NCBI RefSeq assembly: GCF_002443255.2
Contig: NW_019211456.1
Span: 25,475,061-25,539,060, forward strand
DNA length: 64,000 nucleotides
Source: Varroa destructor
Taxonomy: Eukaryota > Arthropoda > Arachnida > Mesostigmata > Varroidae
Reading direction: 5' to 3'
Shown here: one piece after another, positions 13,064-26,321 of the stretch
How the letters are laid out: each line of letters opens with the position of its first letter
How positions within the stretch are numbered: the stretch's first letter is position 1
Program-made: the position numbers and the translations under genes
Notes under the pieces: generated by a model
What the model was told of the DNA's origin: nothing
Database searches by the model: none
What the model saw: only the letters and a program-made list of their open reading frames with translations

Positions 13064-14786
13064 GACTCAAATTTAGCCTGAAGTTGAATCGCGTACATGA
13101 AAATGTGACAATGTTTCATGTATACATAAATAAAGTCTACTGACTAGACTTGTTGCTACTAACGAGTGTCTTCAAACTGTTTGATTTGTTCAATAAATGC
13201 GGTTGATCTGACGAGGGACTGCTTCTGTGCCTGACTTGCAATTAGAAAAAGTAAGCAACAGCACTAGATTACGCGTCTAGGCGTTCATGTATGGGACACC
13301 GATCGAGCCGATTTCGAACACTGTTTGTGAGGAAGCTTCTCTCAGGTGAGACCGTTGTCGATTTCACAGATACGAAGAACGCCATATTACACTCCTTCGA
13401 CAAAACCGAAACACATGATTGATAGACGCTTCGGGGCTAATCACAACTAACCAAAGCTCAAATACGCGTGTGGCTAAATAGCAGAGTTCCAATGATGTAC
13501 CGTTCTAATCAGGGTGTAGCTAAACGGATTATAGATGATGAACTCGTCCAGCACATCGGTTTACGATAATCCTTTATCGGGCGGATATATGAGGGTGTCT
13601 CTACCAAGATGCAATATACTTCCGCTGATATTTAATTAGTAAATGATGCTCTCTTGCTGACACACTTGCGTTATCGCTACCCTATGCTTATAAGCATGAT
13701 TGCTTAATACTTAATGACAAAACAAATCCACAGCTCAGCTGTTGTTCCTGCACAAGGTTTCGACACCGTTTGTCTGGCCTTTCTTAAAGCCCTATTATGG
13801 TAGGGTGCTCAATAGAGGCAATCTAGAGGGGTCAAACAGGGGAAGGAATTACGACTATATAACTTGCATCCCTGATTCCCCGGATTTTTACGGAGGAAGA
13901 AAGGTGCGTCTTCGCCAAGATTCAGATAGCTTCGCACTCCTCCGATTATCCCAAGCACGCTCACATATAACCAGGGTTATGGTGTATGTGCTTATTATAT
14001 AAACGAATCTCCTTGATGCACGATTTTCGAACGCTTTCCATTTGGAGACGATTTTCTCAGAACGTATTGTAGGAATGATCTGTAATGTGTAGAACGGCCA
14101 ACATTCGTTTCAAATTATTTTTCCGTCGTGAAAATTTAATGAAAAAAAAAAAGATTTCACCAGTAACGTTATTTATGCTGGCCTCCTGCATCCTTGTGGA
14201 GTCGTGCACTTACTGAAACCAACAGATCCTGCGTGTTCCGAGTACACGTCACTTATTCAAGATCGTGCGTTCGCAAACGTGTGCCGTTGTTAGTTCTTCA
14301 TAGAAGTTGTTTCCATGTAAGTAAATTCTGTCATAGAAACGTTTGGGCCAAGCTTTTCCTTAGCCATTTTACACACACATAGCCCACAGTAAGAGCTAAT
14401 AGTGTAAACATTAAGAGCATAACACGTAAATATTACTTAGACAGGACCATAAACGCCTTACTATTCTCGTCTTTGTTGCACCCCAGTCCGTCAATAAATC
14501 TGTGGGTTCTCAAGAACATCCTTAGTGTCTGAAACAATGAATTGTTCGTACTATCAAAAAAACAAATAACGAAATATTTTATTAAATCTCTGCATGTCAT
14601 ATTGTAAGTTAATAGAACGATTCTAAATAGAACAACGGCCGACTAACTCGATGTAACTATTCCCTGTGGAGCACTTGTATAAATAACATATCATTTGTTG
14701 TTAAACATTTTATCTAACACAGGCTGTAATACAAACATTAATTAATTTTATATCGTCTGTTACTGGCAGAGCGCGATAGGAGATTT

Positions 14787-14813
14787 GACTGACTGACTGA
14801 CTGACTGACTGAC
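14787..14813. repeat. (GACT)n tetranucleotide repeat
   Basis: Six full GACT units plus three bases. It is the only perfect tetranucleotide array in the window. Confidence 0.95.
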
Positions 14814-16861
14814 AGAATTCGCGAACATATAGGCTTTTTCTCGCGCCTGCAGTACAATAACAAAACTTAGTAATTTCTCATGCTAAGTTGAGACCGTTCA
14901 TAAGTTGTTTATGCTCACATTTGTTTCTGGTAGCCTTGACGTTTAGTTTCTATCTAATACGTCGACGGGCGCATCCGCGTTTAGATAGCCTCATTAGGCT
15001 GGCTTAGAGAATCCAGGCGTCGACTATAGAGCCATTTGCTCAGACGATCGTACATCGAAGAACTGAAAAACGAACGTATCGTTCCAGACGAAAAGAACAT
15101 AATTTGAGACACTGAAAAAAAATCATGTTTCTGTTGGAAATTGCTTGGGCCCCGTTGCGGCCAACAAAGCGAGCTTCAATTCAGTGGATAAAACAAATTT
15201 CCCTACAGAGAACTTAGATTTAATGGCCGTACTAGTAGCGACGAGACGCAGACTTTTTTTCCGTTTTTCTTACCCTTAATAGTTGGTAGCACAGAAGTCG
15301 GCTGTAGAAATTCGTTGACACTTGCAAGCCTCTGAGCTGGCTTCCCACGCAATGGCAGTTACCTAGTTAGTTTATAAATTCGAATAAAGTTTGTACTTGT
15401 ACTCATCATTGATCCATAGCTGTACGACTGAATAAGTTTCAATGTGCTTGCATAGTCTTTTTGTCTTCAGCTCAAGTTTATTGGTCATTGATAGATGGAA
15501 TTAACAGATTCTGACAGTGGGCCATAAGATCTGTATTGCAACTGGTATGCGCGATATGAATTTGACTTTGTACTATCATACAAACACCTGACCCATCTGA
15601 CTTGCATAGGAAAATCGGTCCCATTCTCTAGATAAATAATGTCGTATCGCATCAAACTATGTATGTGTAATGCACGATGCTCTCTGGTCACACACATAGC
15701 AGCTAACATAACAGTAATATGTATACATGCGATTATTGTAACAACAAAATGTGTGTTTCTACATGCACCGCATGAGTTACAGGCAAGAATGGACATTCGT
15801 GTAAATTACGCCCGGATGCTTTCACCTTCCCACATGCGGACACGTACATAATTGAGTTAAGCAGAATGCTTTCAGCAGTGCTACATGTGCAAACGTCGAG
15901 CATTTTGTTTGTTGCTTAGCCGAAGGGCCCAACATATACTTGAATCAAACTACGAGAAACAATAGCTAGGTTTGCTTTGCCGCATGTGGTTTACAACCCA
16001 TTTATGTTTCTAGAAAAACGCCCGCTGTCGCCCTCAGTGGAAAAGTCAAATGACATCAGAACGTCTCGAAGAGCTGTGCGAATCTAGCGCTACCACGCAG
16101 GGAAGGGCTGCTAGTTATATACAGAACGACATTTAGAAGTTTTCACGACCACGCAACAACATGGACCGCTACATTGTTACGTTATCGTGAATATGGTTAC
16201 ATGCAACGCTGTAAAACGGAACTAACTTAGTGGCCGTATTGACTCCATACCGTTAGCCAGTCACCCAATGAACATCATCATAATTGCAGTAACGGCCGAA
16301 CGATGGTGCTGGGGACACCTGACACTGGACCTACGTTACCTATAGTTGCCTTCGTAAATAATTAAATGGATTTATTAACAAAGGCGCACCATCTAAAGAG
16401 GCACTATGCGTATGAGGGCGTATTTAGTTTGTAGTATCTGAGATTCACTCACCGTTAAACTTCGATTACGTTCTATTGTACCCACTGTTTCATTTTGTAA
16501 GAGCAGATAGAGTACTTTCTACTAGTTGTATCTACCCTATCCAACTGATTGTTCAGCAAAACCAGTTAGTTGGGGTCCAATTAGTGTAGGCGAAAATTGC
16601 CAATGGACTTATTGGATGTTGAAGCGACATGTAATGTAAAAGAACATTCGCCTGGATTTTATTTCGGTACTCATTCAGTAAAAACAATAGTCTTTTTTTT
16701 TCTTCAAAACCGACAGGAAAAGCTTCAGGGTAGGGAAAATGCAATACGATTATGATAATCCAAGTTTTACGTCATCGTCTTTCCACTGAAGGATACTATT
16801 TGTTTTCAAAATCACAACATCTTTTAAGCACTTTTTCCTTAAATATGTGTGTACGCTTGCG

Positions 16862-17254
16862 TTAACTAACTGCAATAAATATTTCGCTTATTGGCAAATC
16901 ATTGTGTTGTAAATTTTGTTTATTTATCGAGGGTCCATTCAAATCTAAAACATACAGCATGGCATTTTCAGATATTTCTGGCGCCGCCAGTCTCATTTGC
17001 TTCACCCGGACGTCTTTGCTTTTCAAACAATACGAATAAGGAAAAACCGTTAAACTACCGCTAAATAGCGCCGGCATAGACGAGTTTTCACTAAAGCCAT
17101 CCTCGCCAAACAGCATCGTTTGACTGGTTCCAGAAGGAAAGCTCAGTCGAGGATCATCAAGCATTGCAAACCTTAACATACAACTCACGAAAAATACCGT
17201 CGGCCATCTAGAACGAATATGGACTCCGACCAAACAATCTCTAAAGTCAGCCAA
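16862..17254 (-). other. Open frame of 130 codons, function unknown
   Basis: One of the longest frames open from Met to stop outside the known genes. Its base composition is richer than the surroundings and the residue mix looks protein-like (for example MLDDPRLSFPSGTSQTMLFG near residues 31-50). Another minus-strand frame just upstream reads HFNGLILRVDKSAIAV-like sequence, weakly reminiscent of a laminin-G strand. I cannot connect the pieces with good splice sites and I recognise no family. It may be a decayed exon, one real exon of an unseen gene, or chance. Confidence 0.2.
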
Positions 17255-18524
17255 CTCACCGCTATCGCAGATTTGTCAACCCGTAAAATAAGACCGTTGA
17301 AACCGGTCTCAGCGTCATGGCTGGATAGTTCGTTGCGTGGCTACATTGATTTCTCCGTTCTGCGGTGCAGTAATACGAGTGTAGCAAACATGCGAGAAAG
17401 GGAAAGAACTCAGCTTGATAATATTACAGCGGTCACCATCAGTGTCTGTATGAGCCGTCCGACATAATGATGGCCGCGCTACGTGTTGACGCCTTACTTC
17501 GCGAGGGATGGAAACATTGTCCGGGTGATACATTTTCAATCGACAGATGTTGATCGTGGTGACGGCGACTAGACTAAGAAAATAATAGATATGATGCAAA
17601 ACACTTGTATCAAAGAAGGTCAAGTAGCTATTTACTCGTTATGTTTTGTCTAACCAATTGTAGGAGACAATATAAAGGATGCGAATAAACAACAATAGTA
17701 TCCTAAAAATACATAGCTATTCTCTTAGGGTCAAAGCTGCTTAGGTAACGACCAGTTGCATTGCGTTAGGGAAGATTAAATTGGTGTTAATAGATTTTTT
17801 TTGTAAACATTTGTTTGTACTTCCGAGACCCAACCAGTCTGAAATCTGTGTTCCGGCTTTAAGTCGTCAACTAGCTATACGGAAAACCCAATTTCGACTA
17901 AAGGCGGTGCCAGCCCGGTCCAAACAAATAGACCTTTCGGAGTTAACTAGTATTGCAGCTCTCCGTAGACGTTATTGTTTTGTGCCGTTTATATAGACGG
18001 CAAACATTGTGCTAGGGACGCTTCTCAATGAGGGATAGAGGGATTTGTGATTATTCCTATGTATATTTCCTTACTCCTATCGTTTTTCTGTACAGTAAAC
18101 ATGCAACGAGTAAATCGTCAGTAAATACGAGCTGTCAACACAAAAACAGAGATAATGGTGATTGGGGAATTGCTCGTCACGCGAGGATAAACCGCGGTTG
18201 AATCAATTTAGTGTCAATGTAACGTAGCATCGACACAACTTTTGAACAGAAATACACGCTTTTTAGTCACCGTTTACCTATCGTTATTAGTAACCAGCTG
18301 ATCTTCTGTCGCGGTCGAGAACTGTAGTACTGCATCGCGTATCGGGTCAACTAGAACTTCGCTACTCATTGCTTTACCTCGTGTAGAGTAAGCGAATTCT
18401 AGCAGCTGGCTGAAGGCTATGATGTACTAAATTTGCTCTCCTAAATTTGCACTCACTAAAATTGCAGAATTTCATATTTGAAAAGGGAAGAAGCAGATCA
18501 TACTGTATAAAAAAGAAAAACAAA

Positions 18525-18660
18525 ACTACAGAGCAGAAGTGTCCACGATAAATTTGATAGTAGACTAAAATCAAGCTATTTCGAGAACGGTTCATCCTCT
18601 GGCTAAAATGCGCCATTTAGACTCTGTGCATATAACATGCATACAGCTGCTTTTCAGAAC
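18525..18660. repeat. Dispersed repeat, copy 1
   Basis: This stretch is a diverged direct copy of 20085-20225. Matching blocks include GATAAATTTGATAG, ACTAAAAT, ATTTCG-GAAC, ATCCTCT and the ACATGCAT-AGCTGC segment, in the same order and spacing. I estimate roughly 65-75 percent identity by eye. The family is not known to me. Confidence 0.7.
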
Positions 18661-20084
18661 GTCAGTCAATCTGAAGAAGTTTCAACATATCAAGATAGAG
18701 TCGTCCAGAAGTCACATATCGGCGAGGCGCGTAGAGAACCGTTCCCAGAGTACAAACATGTGAAATGTGTTCAGATTCACGTAACATACGACATCTAGTG
18801 CTAGGAGTGGGATCAGAGTTCGGATGATGAAGTTTTTCAATATTTTAGGCAGTTCACAGGTAACCTCTCAGGAGATACATGGTTACAAATTAATAGAAAT
18901 CCTTTCAGGCTAGATGTAGTAAGAAGGAAATTGCCACTCAAACCTGGTGACATATGATCGTGTCGCATAGCTTCCTTGCACATACGCTAATGCTTTTGGC
19001 TGTCATTTCATTCCATGTAGCTAAAGCACGTATAGTCGACACGTTTTGGCGCGATAATGGTGCACAGCAGTGGTAAAATATATTCATTTCAGTACGAGCT
19101 CATCTCAGAATGTAATAACATGCCGGAGCGCAGCAGGGTATTTGCGTATAAACCACTCATAGGCGTCACTTATTTAGAACGTTGTAAATCAACGCTACAA
19201 AAATCGAAAAAACCTTCATATGGTAAAAAAAAACAATAATTTAGCCAGACGAAGGAGGTGTTGTCAGATTGGTAAGGGCCTTCATGCTTGTGGCATTGCA
19301 TTCATATTACATCAACTTCGATCAGGGCTAATTATCTCAAGTACCCAGGAAAAGATAGATTAAAACACGCAAGATATACATGGAATTTCAGACACCTCAA
19401 ATTTCAGAAGTGAGCGAGCTCTTCGTTCCGATGTAGATTTTGTAGAATCGATCTACATGGCAAATGATAATAACATTAAATGTTAAGCTTATATCATCTT
19501 ATATGCCTATTTTCACGCGAGGGTTTTTCACTGGGAATTAGTTCCGGGCCCTTCAATCTACTGATTTATGATAGATAGCATTTAGGAGATTTCTCTCCCT
19601 CAGTATCGAAAGTATATTCGGATAGCGGCACTAGTAATAGTTACGGCTTTCCATTCAATGGATGAAAAATCATGTTAGGATATGCGGGAAGATAAAAAAA
19701 AAAAGCAATAGCACAGACTATTTCGTAGCTCTAGTGGTCATCTAGTGTGGTCCGTGCGACCGTGTGTGATAGTTAAGTCGATGCGAAGCATATACGACTA
19801 GGTAGCATGAACTCTACCCTCTCTAATTTATATGATTAATATGGGTTCATTTATTATTACAAATACTTCTTCGAATTGCATGCCACTTACTCGCACATAT
19901 GTATGATATTAGCTGATAAAGTAACTTATAATTGGGGAGCTATTTAGGGGCGTACGACGAGTTTCGCATCTATATTCGAAACACTTGGGATGAAATGTTG
20001 CCGCGCTTGGCAGGTTTAAATTAGCATAGCTAATTTGGTAGTTAAAGAAGATTCACAGTATATTATACGTACTATAATTACAGA

Positions 20085-20225
20085 AACACCACAGAATAAA
20101 TGCGTCTGTGATAAATTTGATAGCAAACTAAAATGTAGTAATTTCGGGAACAGTATATCCTCTAACTGGGATACGCCAAGAATTTAGTTTCCGCATGTGC
20201 GACATGCATGTAGCTGCCCTCCAAG
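20085..20225. repeat. Dispersed repeat, copy 2
   Basis: Partner of 18525-18660 in the same orientation, about 1.56 kb apart. It ends right where the integrase-end remnants of the BEL/Pao element begin, so it could be part of that element's 3' flank or long terminal repeat, or an unrelated short element. Confidence 0.7.
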
Positions 20226-20293
20226 GCGAAGGGTTGATGGCTGAGTCGTCATGTATAAGTTGAGATGGCGAAGGTGGTAGGGGACATCAGTGT

Positions 20294-20410
20294 CGGTCGG
20301 TCGGTGACTATGGCAGCGAGCTCGAAAATAATCGTTCGTAGTTCCTCATAGCTAACGTTTAAAATGTTTAGAAAGCGCCGTTTTGACCGTGGCTATCAAC
20401 CTCTCTACAA
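20294..20410 (-). pseudogene. BEL/Pao integrase C-terminal remnant
   Basis: Minus-strand frames give FVERLIATVKTALSKHFK and, one frame over, YEELRTIIFELAAIVTDRP. This pair is the usual end of the integrase core in BEL/Pao elements, where a GxxER-I-VK-AL helix is followed by an EL-T---E-A-IN-RP segment. A frameshift separates the two pieces. Confidence 0.75.
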
Positions 20411-21027
20411 AACCAATTTTGCCAAGTGACACGGGGCCAGTTGAACAACTACTTAACCCTACGTTGCGTACTGTTGAATCTTGGGTCGAATGTCGCTACC
20501 CACTTTAGTCAGCTTGGTCTTAGACGCCACACTGTAGCCAAAGTATGTTGATAAAAAGCTCTGTAAAGCCATGTGTAGACACTGCCCATATGAGGTCTGG
20601 ATGGATTTGCTGAGTGCTACGGCAAGTCATCAGCTACGTTCTCACGAGTCTTCGTATCACACAAATAGATGCCATTTGATACGAATAAAACTAACTCTCT
20701 GACTTGTTCTATCGGCAGCAGTGTCTGTCTATCAGACTATGCATCTGTATAGTGTTGTTTTGACCATTTATTAAGCTCGATAATAATGACGAAGCTGCAA
20801 CCAAAATATGCATTAGTATGGTGACGACGTTCAGGGGCAGGCTCAGCGAGACGCGATAAAACCATGAGGTTTGTCTCGTTGTAGCTGAACTGCGGGCATC
20901 TCGACAGCTTCGCGTTGGCACGCATAGGCCGTCTTCGTCAGTAAATAGTGTGAAGCCTATGGCTTACTAGATGGTCGCTCATTGCCTCTCATTTCATCCG
21001 TGAAGTACTCCTACGAAGTACACCTAA

Positions 21028-21300
21028 TTAGCTGCTTTTCTGTAGAACTAAGACGTCAGGAATTGAAAGATGGAGATGACAAACGCAGATGGATATGAAC
21101 TTGCTCAAGATGCGAAGCTCCGTTTCGAGCCTGCTTGAACGGTTGGAATCGAAAGGTGCTTCTGCTGATATGACAGGAGCCACGATCAGTTCAAGCTCCA
21201 TAGCGAGTGGCGCAAAGTTCTGTTGGGTGACGATTTGGAGTCTTTCGTACGATCCGTCGTCCTCTGGTTCGTCCAACCAGCCTGGTGTGGACCACCATTA
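21028..21300 (-). pseudogene. BEL/Pao segment between RNase H and integrase
   Basis: The minus strand reads WWSTPGWLDEPEDD, matching the WWxGPxWL motif that marks BEL/Pao polyproteins before integrase. It then continues to FDSNRSSRLETELRILSKF, like the following F-x-RFSS-x-LR-xA-x-RF stretch. A stop falls just before the first Trp and at the end, so it is not functional. Confidence 0.7.
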
Positions 21301-21617
21301 TTGATCTGCACTTAGCTCCACTGCTGACAACCCTCTCGTGACCTGAAAAGGTCAGTGGTATCGTGAATACCTAGCACATGATGCCATTCTTCAGGCGACA
21401 ACTGCGATCACCGCCACTCAATTATAGTCGAGGGCTTTTTATCGACTAGGCTGCTTATTAGTGCATCAATGGTAGGCCGTGCAGTAGAAGATTTGGTCGA
21501 CCGCCACACTCAAACACTCGGTAAATCCCCGGAGTCTGACGGAACTGAGAGCAATCAGTCTCTCCGAACGCAGAAACGTGATTTCCCTGTACGATGTAAG
21601 ACAAGACTTCGCCATTA

Positions 21618-21929
21618 TCAATGAATATGCAATACATTTAAAGTTGAAACAGTTTCAAGGTAAGGTGCTACGACATTGGCAGACTCACTCGACAAATACG
21701 TGAGGACCGCATGAGTAAACTGTTTTGACGCATGTACTAGTCGCTCCTTAAACGAGGGATACGAAATTGGAGATGATCGTTTGTCGTTTGGGAACCAAAC
21801 GGTGCCGAGTAAATTTAGAATAGTCTCCTCTATTAAACATGTGTCGACCAACGTACTACCACGTGCCTTAAGGTTCCTCAAAATTACCGGCTCCATATTC
21901 CTAGCTGCATATCTATCGAACCAAGGCAT
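21618..21929 (-). pseudogene. BEL/Pao post-RT connection remnant
   Basis: A 103-codon open frame with LLGTVWFPNDK followed about 30 residues later by a degraded equivalent of the FDPLG-x-x-xP segment (ANVVAPYL). This is the order found downstream of the reverse transcriptase in BEL/Pao elements. Confidence 0.65.
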
Positions 21930-24689
21930 GTGATTGCCTTGTCGATTTAGCGATTAGCTTCGTCTACTGTGCCGAAGCTACACACCCTGACATCAGGGTA
22001 CGTAAAGTCCCTGAGATGGTACGTGTCTGTTGACGATGTCGTGCAGTGTTGCTTATGGTGACGGTCGAAATTCTCTTTCACGTCTAAAATTAGCGTACCT
22101 TATCTTTTTCTAAAGCTTGCTACCGAAACCAAAGTAGAGGGCGGCCGTTTTCAGTGAAATTGATTATCAGGTCATCACGCTCGAGGGATGTCAACAGAAA
22201 CAGCTAACGTTTTTATGTAAGCGAAAATGAATCATTCGTCTAATCAGGTTCGAATCCACATTCGATCCAAGTAGCATGTACGTTCAATGATGCTTGGCTC
22301 TTGAGAGTGATCATTCCTCATGAAGAACATGATCTTATTATAGTATCATTAAAATGTTGCGGTATTGCGTTATACTGCTCTGTTTTGAGAAGATAATCGA
22401 CGGTGCCGAGGTTATTAGCCAACTGTACGATGGAAAACAGCTTTAAGATAACTATTTGGCATGGGAAACCATCACAAACAAGGCCTTGCACCAATCGCCT
22501 CGGCACGTCGGTCCAGCTGATAACGATCCTTCCGTTTTTGGACCTTTCCGATCAGTTTTTGGAAACGTTCGACGTCATTAACTGGCTTAGACAGAGATAC
22601 GGCTAAACAACTGTATGAACGTGGGGCCCTTTTACCCTTACCAAATGCGACGTGCATGCCGCCATAATTCAAAACATAATGCTGAACCGGCTTTCGGTCG
22701 CTACCGCTTCGTCGGTGCCAGACAAGGGGGCGTATCGACGCCCGATATCGTGTAATTGGTCGATACTAACTAATAGCGACAGGGCTTCGGAGAACGTGAT
22801 TTCGAGGTAGGCTTTATCGGTCAACTGATAATTACTACGCTCTGTTCGGTAATCGAAATATACCTGAAAGTATTCCATACACAGTCATATTTTGTGGTGG
22901 GGCATCGTAACTTATCTTCACGGGTTCTCCTGCTACTGGTACTTCGATGACCGCTCCTGAAGGTTGGTCTTATAATAGATCTGGCAGAACTTGATGCTCA
23001 AGTAGATTGTCCGTTGAAGTTTAAGCTTCCTGAATTGATCGAAAGAGATCAAAAAGTTCTTTTGATCTCAGTTAAATATTTGGATTATAACCGCTGCTAG
23101 CCTAACGCTTGTATTGCTTGATTGTACAGAGGCAGCCAAACGTTCTAATGTGCTGCTCTCATAGGCACCTTGCGACTCCTTGCAATTCTACCCGATCGGT
23201 TCTCTGTTGTGATTGCGTGTAATGTTTTTTAAAAAATACTTACTTTCAGTGGTGGAACGGGAAGATTACTCTAAGGATTTTTATCAATTAACTTGCTTAT
23301 CATCGCTGGTGTTAAATTCCGTAGTTAGTGGATAATTTTGGTGCTGCTCAAGCAGTGTAGCTCGTTGTTATTCTGGGAGTGATAAAAATTGAGCATTTTG
23401 TAGTGAACATGATTACTGAACTTTGCTTAAATCAGTACTTATGTGATCTACGTTATGTGTCTATGTTTAACTGGTTTATTTATTCGAATAAATCCTTGGC
23501 TAGCAGGGTCGATACGATGAGCTCAAGCGACAATGCCATGCTTCCTATGAAACCCATCCATTCTTGCCAGCGCAAACCGGGAATTATTTGTAACAGTTGG
23601 TGTCACGAACGTAAACACGCCGCCCGTGCACGAAGTCCGACGGATCGGAATACGAAGCTGACAAAATGCTTCTGCACAGATGCTATGATGGCCAACGCGG
23701 ATGGCGATACTATTGGTACAACTGCAATTGCACCCAGCGTGACCTGCTATGCTGGTTGTTACATTCTAGGAACGCATCCCCGTATAGTGATGCCGATTTT
23801 GACACATAAGGCTCGGAACGTGAATTCCACGATACGCTGCACGGTCAGAATGCCATTTGGCATATCAGACATTGCATCTACCTTCTGTTTAATCAAAAAG
23901 TATCGCTGCTCGTAAGTAACCTCAGTCTTGCATTGAGATGGACGATTGTTCATGTCACTGAAGTGGAAGCACGGCACTGGCTAATGTTGCCTTCGTGGCG
24001 TAGGAGCCATATATAGCCTAAAGAGTGCTGCGCAGTGAGGAAGGAGGCCACGTCTAAGGACACTGTCGCTGTTGCCGCGAATCGGTCGACAACCCTTGCT
24101 AGTCGCTGGTATGATGCTACTTATGAACTAGTGTTGCTTGTAGTCAGTAAACCGCTATAGATACGAAAATAGGGACTTATGTGAAAATGCTAGTCAGCTC
24201 AAGTGGAGCTGTAATACCAGTAATCAGGTTTTGCTGTTGGCGAGAGCTATTTACGAACTCGAATATAGCCAGCTCAGGCGCAGCACCGCGTACAAGCGAT
24301 TCATAAGAAAGTGGATATTGCCACAGCTGGACACCTAGGTCCTGCATCGACGTCACTGAACCCTGCATCTGACATAGTGAGCTCCGAGATCCGTTGGTGG
24401 TTCACGCGGTTGGAACGTGTATTGACCCTTTTGCTCTCGATGTTGACACAGCCATCGCCGTTGTCGAGAGAATCTCACCCCACTTCGCGGTTCGCTGTGG
24501 GTTTGCCACATAGCAGTTCTAGCAACGCCACCAAACAAATACCCCGGCCGTTGTAGTGCGTTGTTTAATATAGTCGACAGACAAGTTGGGACCAGGGACG
24601 AGGATTGAGTACCGTCTTAGGCTAAAGTCTGACCTGCAATTGATTAGCAAGGCTTATGTCTAGCACTGAGTTTGGCTGGCCGGCTATTA

Positions 24690-24872
24690 TCATAATTCAT
24701 CGTAACGAGGTGCGTTAAGCAGCTGGCGGAAGTTCGAAATATATTGTTCAAGACGTTTACTGCACACTTCGCTTTCTCGTTCTGTATCAGCTTCATCAAG
24801 ACCCCGACGAACTTGAATATGATAATCGAGCGCGTCGATAGTAATCCGGCAAGCTTTGACGGTTTCAAGCAA
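24690..24872 (-). pseudogene. Gag-like helical remnant of the BEL/Pao element
   Basis: A 60-codon frame rich in Glu, Arg and Leu (LETVKACRITIDALDYHIQV at the start, SKRLEQYISNFRQLLNAPR near the end). It looks like the helical N-terminal part of BEL/Pao gag and sits where gag should start. The assignment rests mainly on position. Confidence 0.45.
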
Positions 24873-24880
24873 TTTCTTTT

Positions 24881-26321
24881 TCCTTTCGGTTTTTCGATTT
24901 GCAACAAACCTAATCCGTAGTTTAGTTTTCTTCCCACAGAGAATGCTCTACCCTGGGTGACAACAACCCATCGTTTGAAGTTTGGTGCTTTATGATAGAT
25001 AAGCCCTTTCGAGGCCCGTTGCTGAACTGTGTTATGAATGCTGTGAATGGTTCCATACGATTCACTAAGATGCCTCACCGCAATAAATAGATATGTTCTT
25101 ATCTCTTTCACAATTTTGTACACAATTACGTTATTAAAAGGTCAAACACAACGTTCTGTACCTTTTGTGAAGCAGGATATGAAGTTCGGTAGTGGATTAT
25201 TATCGTCGGGCGCGATAGCAAAGCGTGAAACGTGACAGTGAGACGCCACTGTTGATATTGTTATCTTCTGTTAGACGCAGTGAAGGGTAGACGAGAGTCG
25301 GTGATTAACAAGGTCACTATATGGACAAACTTTCCGTCCGTTAACACACGTACGATTTGCGTATCAATCCTGAAACCGTAACACTAAACTATAAAAGTCC
25401 GATAGATGATCGTCAGTAAATTTAGGACAACTGGGTCATCTAACGCTTAAAGCAACGATAAATCACTGTTCTAATGAAAGCAGTCCCTTACTAGGGTCTA
25501 GGCAATTCTAAGTTCGCTATTACCAGTCTCTTCGTATTTTGTATGGATATCGCTGACAGAGGTCGCTCTAGGCAGCGTTAAGCAGACGGATTCGTAGCTT
25601 GATGAAGACGATGGCGCGCAACAATTGTTCTTCATTACACATAGAGAGCTTAACATGTTGACAAGGAATAGAATATGACTTGGCTTTAGGCCAAATATTC
25701 GCTTTAACAGTTGTCGTATGATGATTGTGATTGTTGTTTGTGACTGATCATGATCACTACATTAAGAGCATTGTATTCCGTTGCCTTTGACGAGGAAGAA
25801 CGATGGTTAAACAACAATAAATTACTCTGTACAAGGAAAGCATGTTACGACTTACTAAGTATTATCAAATATGGGTTTTGTTGTTGAAATATTGTAACAC
25901 TATGTGAAACATAGGTATAACACGAATGATGTGCTTAAGTAAAGAAACATATAAAACAAGCTTACCGTGTACCTGAGTTCAAAGAAACGTTTTTCATGCT
26001 ATAAGCTTATTGGTATTGCGTTCAATACATTATGTTTAATTCGTTGTTTTTTTGGCCAATACAACAAAATCCTATCCTCCGAACGATTCAGTCAGGTGGA
26101 GTGGTCCTCCAACCGGAAAAGGAACGTTTCTCTGCATAGCCAAATTTCTCTTCACTTTTGCTCGATCGTAGAACAACTTGTCAATGGATGCGCTCAGCTG
26201 TTAGTTTACCCGGAACTTAAACTTACTCTCGCCACATTGTCGAGCCTTTGGACAGGTGAGGGTTGATGAGTGATTAAATGCTGGTTATCAAGTGAACCAA
26301 CTCACGATGCATTGCCTTCTC
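24881..26321. other. Spacer, nothing recognised
   Basis: This could contain the 5' leader or 5' LTR of the retroelement, but no copy of any sequence from its other end could be found by eye. The longest frames have no recognisable domain. Confidence 0.4.

Larger units (their letters stand above)
13064..18524. other. Spacer upstream of the transporter gene
   Basis: The first few hundred bases must contain the promoter and 5' UTR of the minus-strand transporter, but I see no TATA box or initiator I would defend. A GACT tetranucleotide repeat is at 14787-14813 and one longer open frame is at 16862-17254. The rest shows no gene. Confidence 0.45.
20226..24880 (-). mobile_element. Decayed BEL/Pao LTR retrotransposon
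   Basis: Read on the minus strand, about 4.7 kb keeps the order of a BEL/Pao polyprotein with many frameshifts and stops. A gag-like helical segment is at 24872-24690. A zinc-knuckle or protease-like patch lies near 23.8 kb. The post-RT connection region is at 21929-21618 (NLLGTVWFPNDK, VVAPYL), followed near 21.45-21.25 kb by the WRH-type and WW-type signature of BEL elements (EWHHVLGIHDTTDLF; WWSTPGWLDEPEDD in a neighbouring frame). The end of integrase is at 20410-20294 (FVERLIATVKTALSKHFK; YEELRTIIFELAAIVTDRP). The reverse transcriptase core itself is too decayed for me to pin down, and I could not identify paired LTRs. The GC content is visibly higher than in the flanks. It cannot encode working proteins. 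Confidence 0.8.

Noticed and set aside
23379..23915. Plus-strand open frame of 178 codons
   Set aside because: It is the longest frame in the window, but it lies antisense to the BEL/Pao remnants and its sequence matches no family. It is a by-product of the base composition there.
24644..25123. Minus-strand open frame of 159 codons
   Set aside because: It overlaps the gag-like frame in another phase and extends into the flank. Composition is irregular and no domain is visible.
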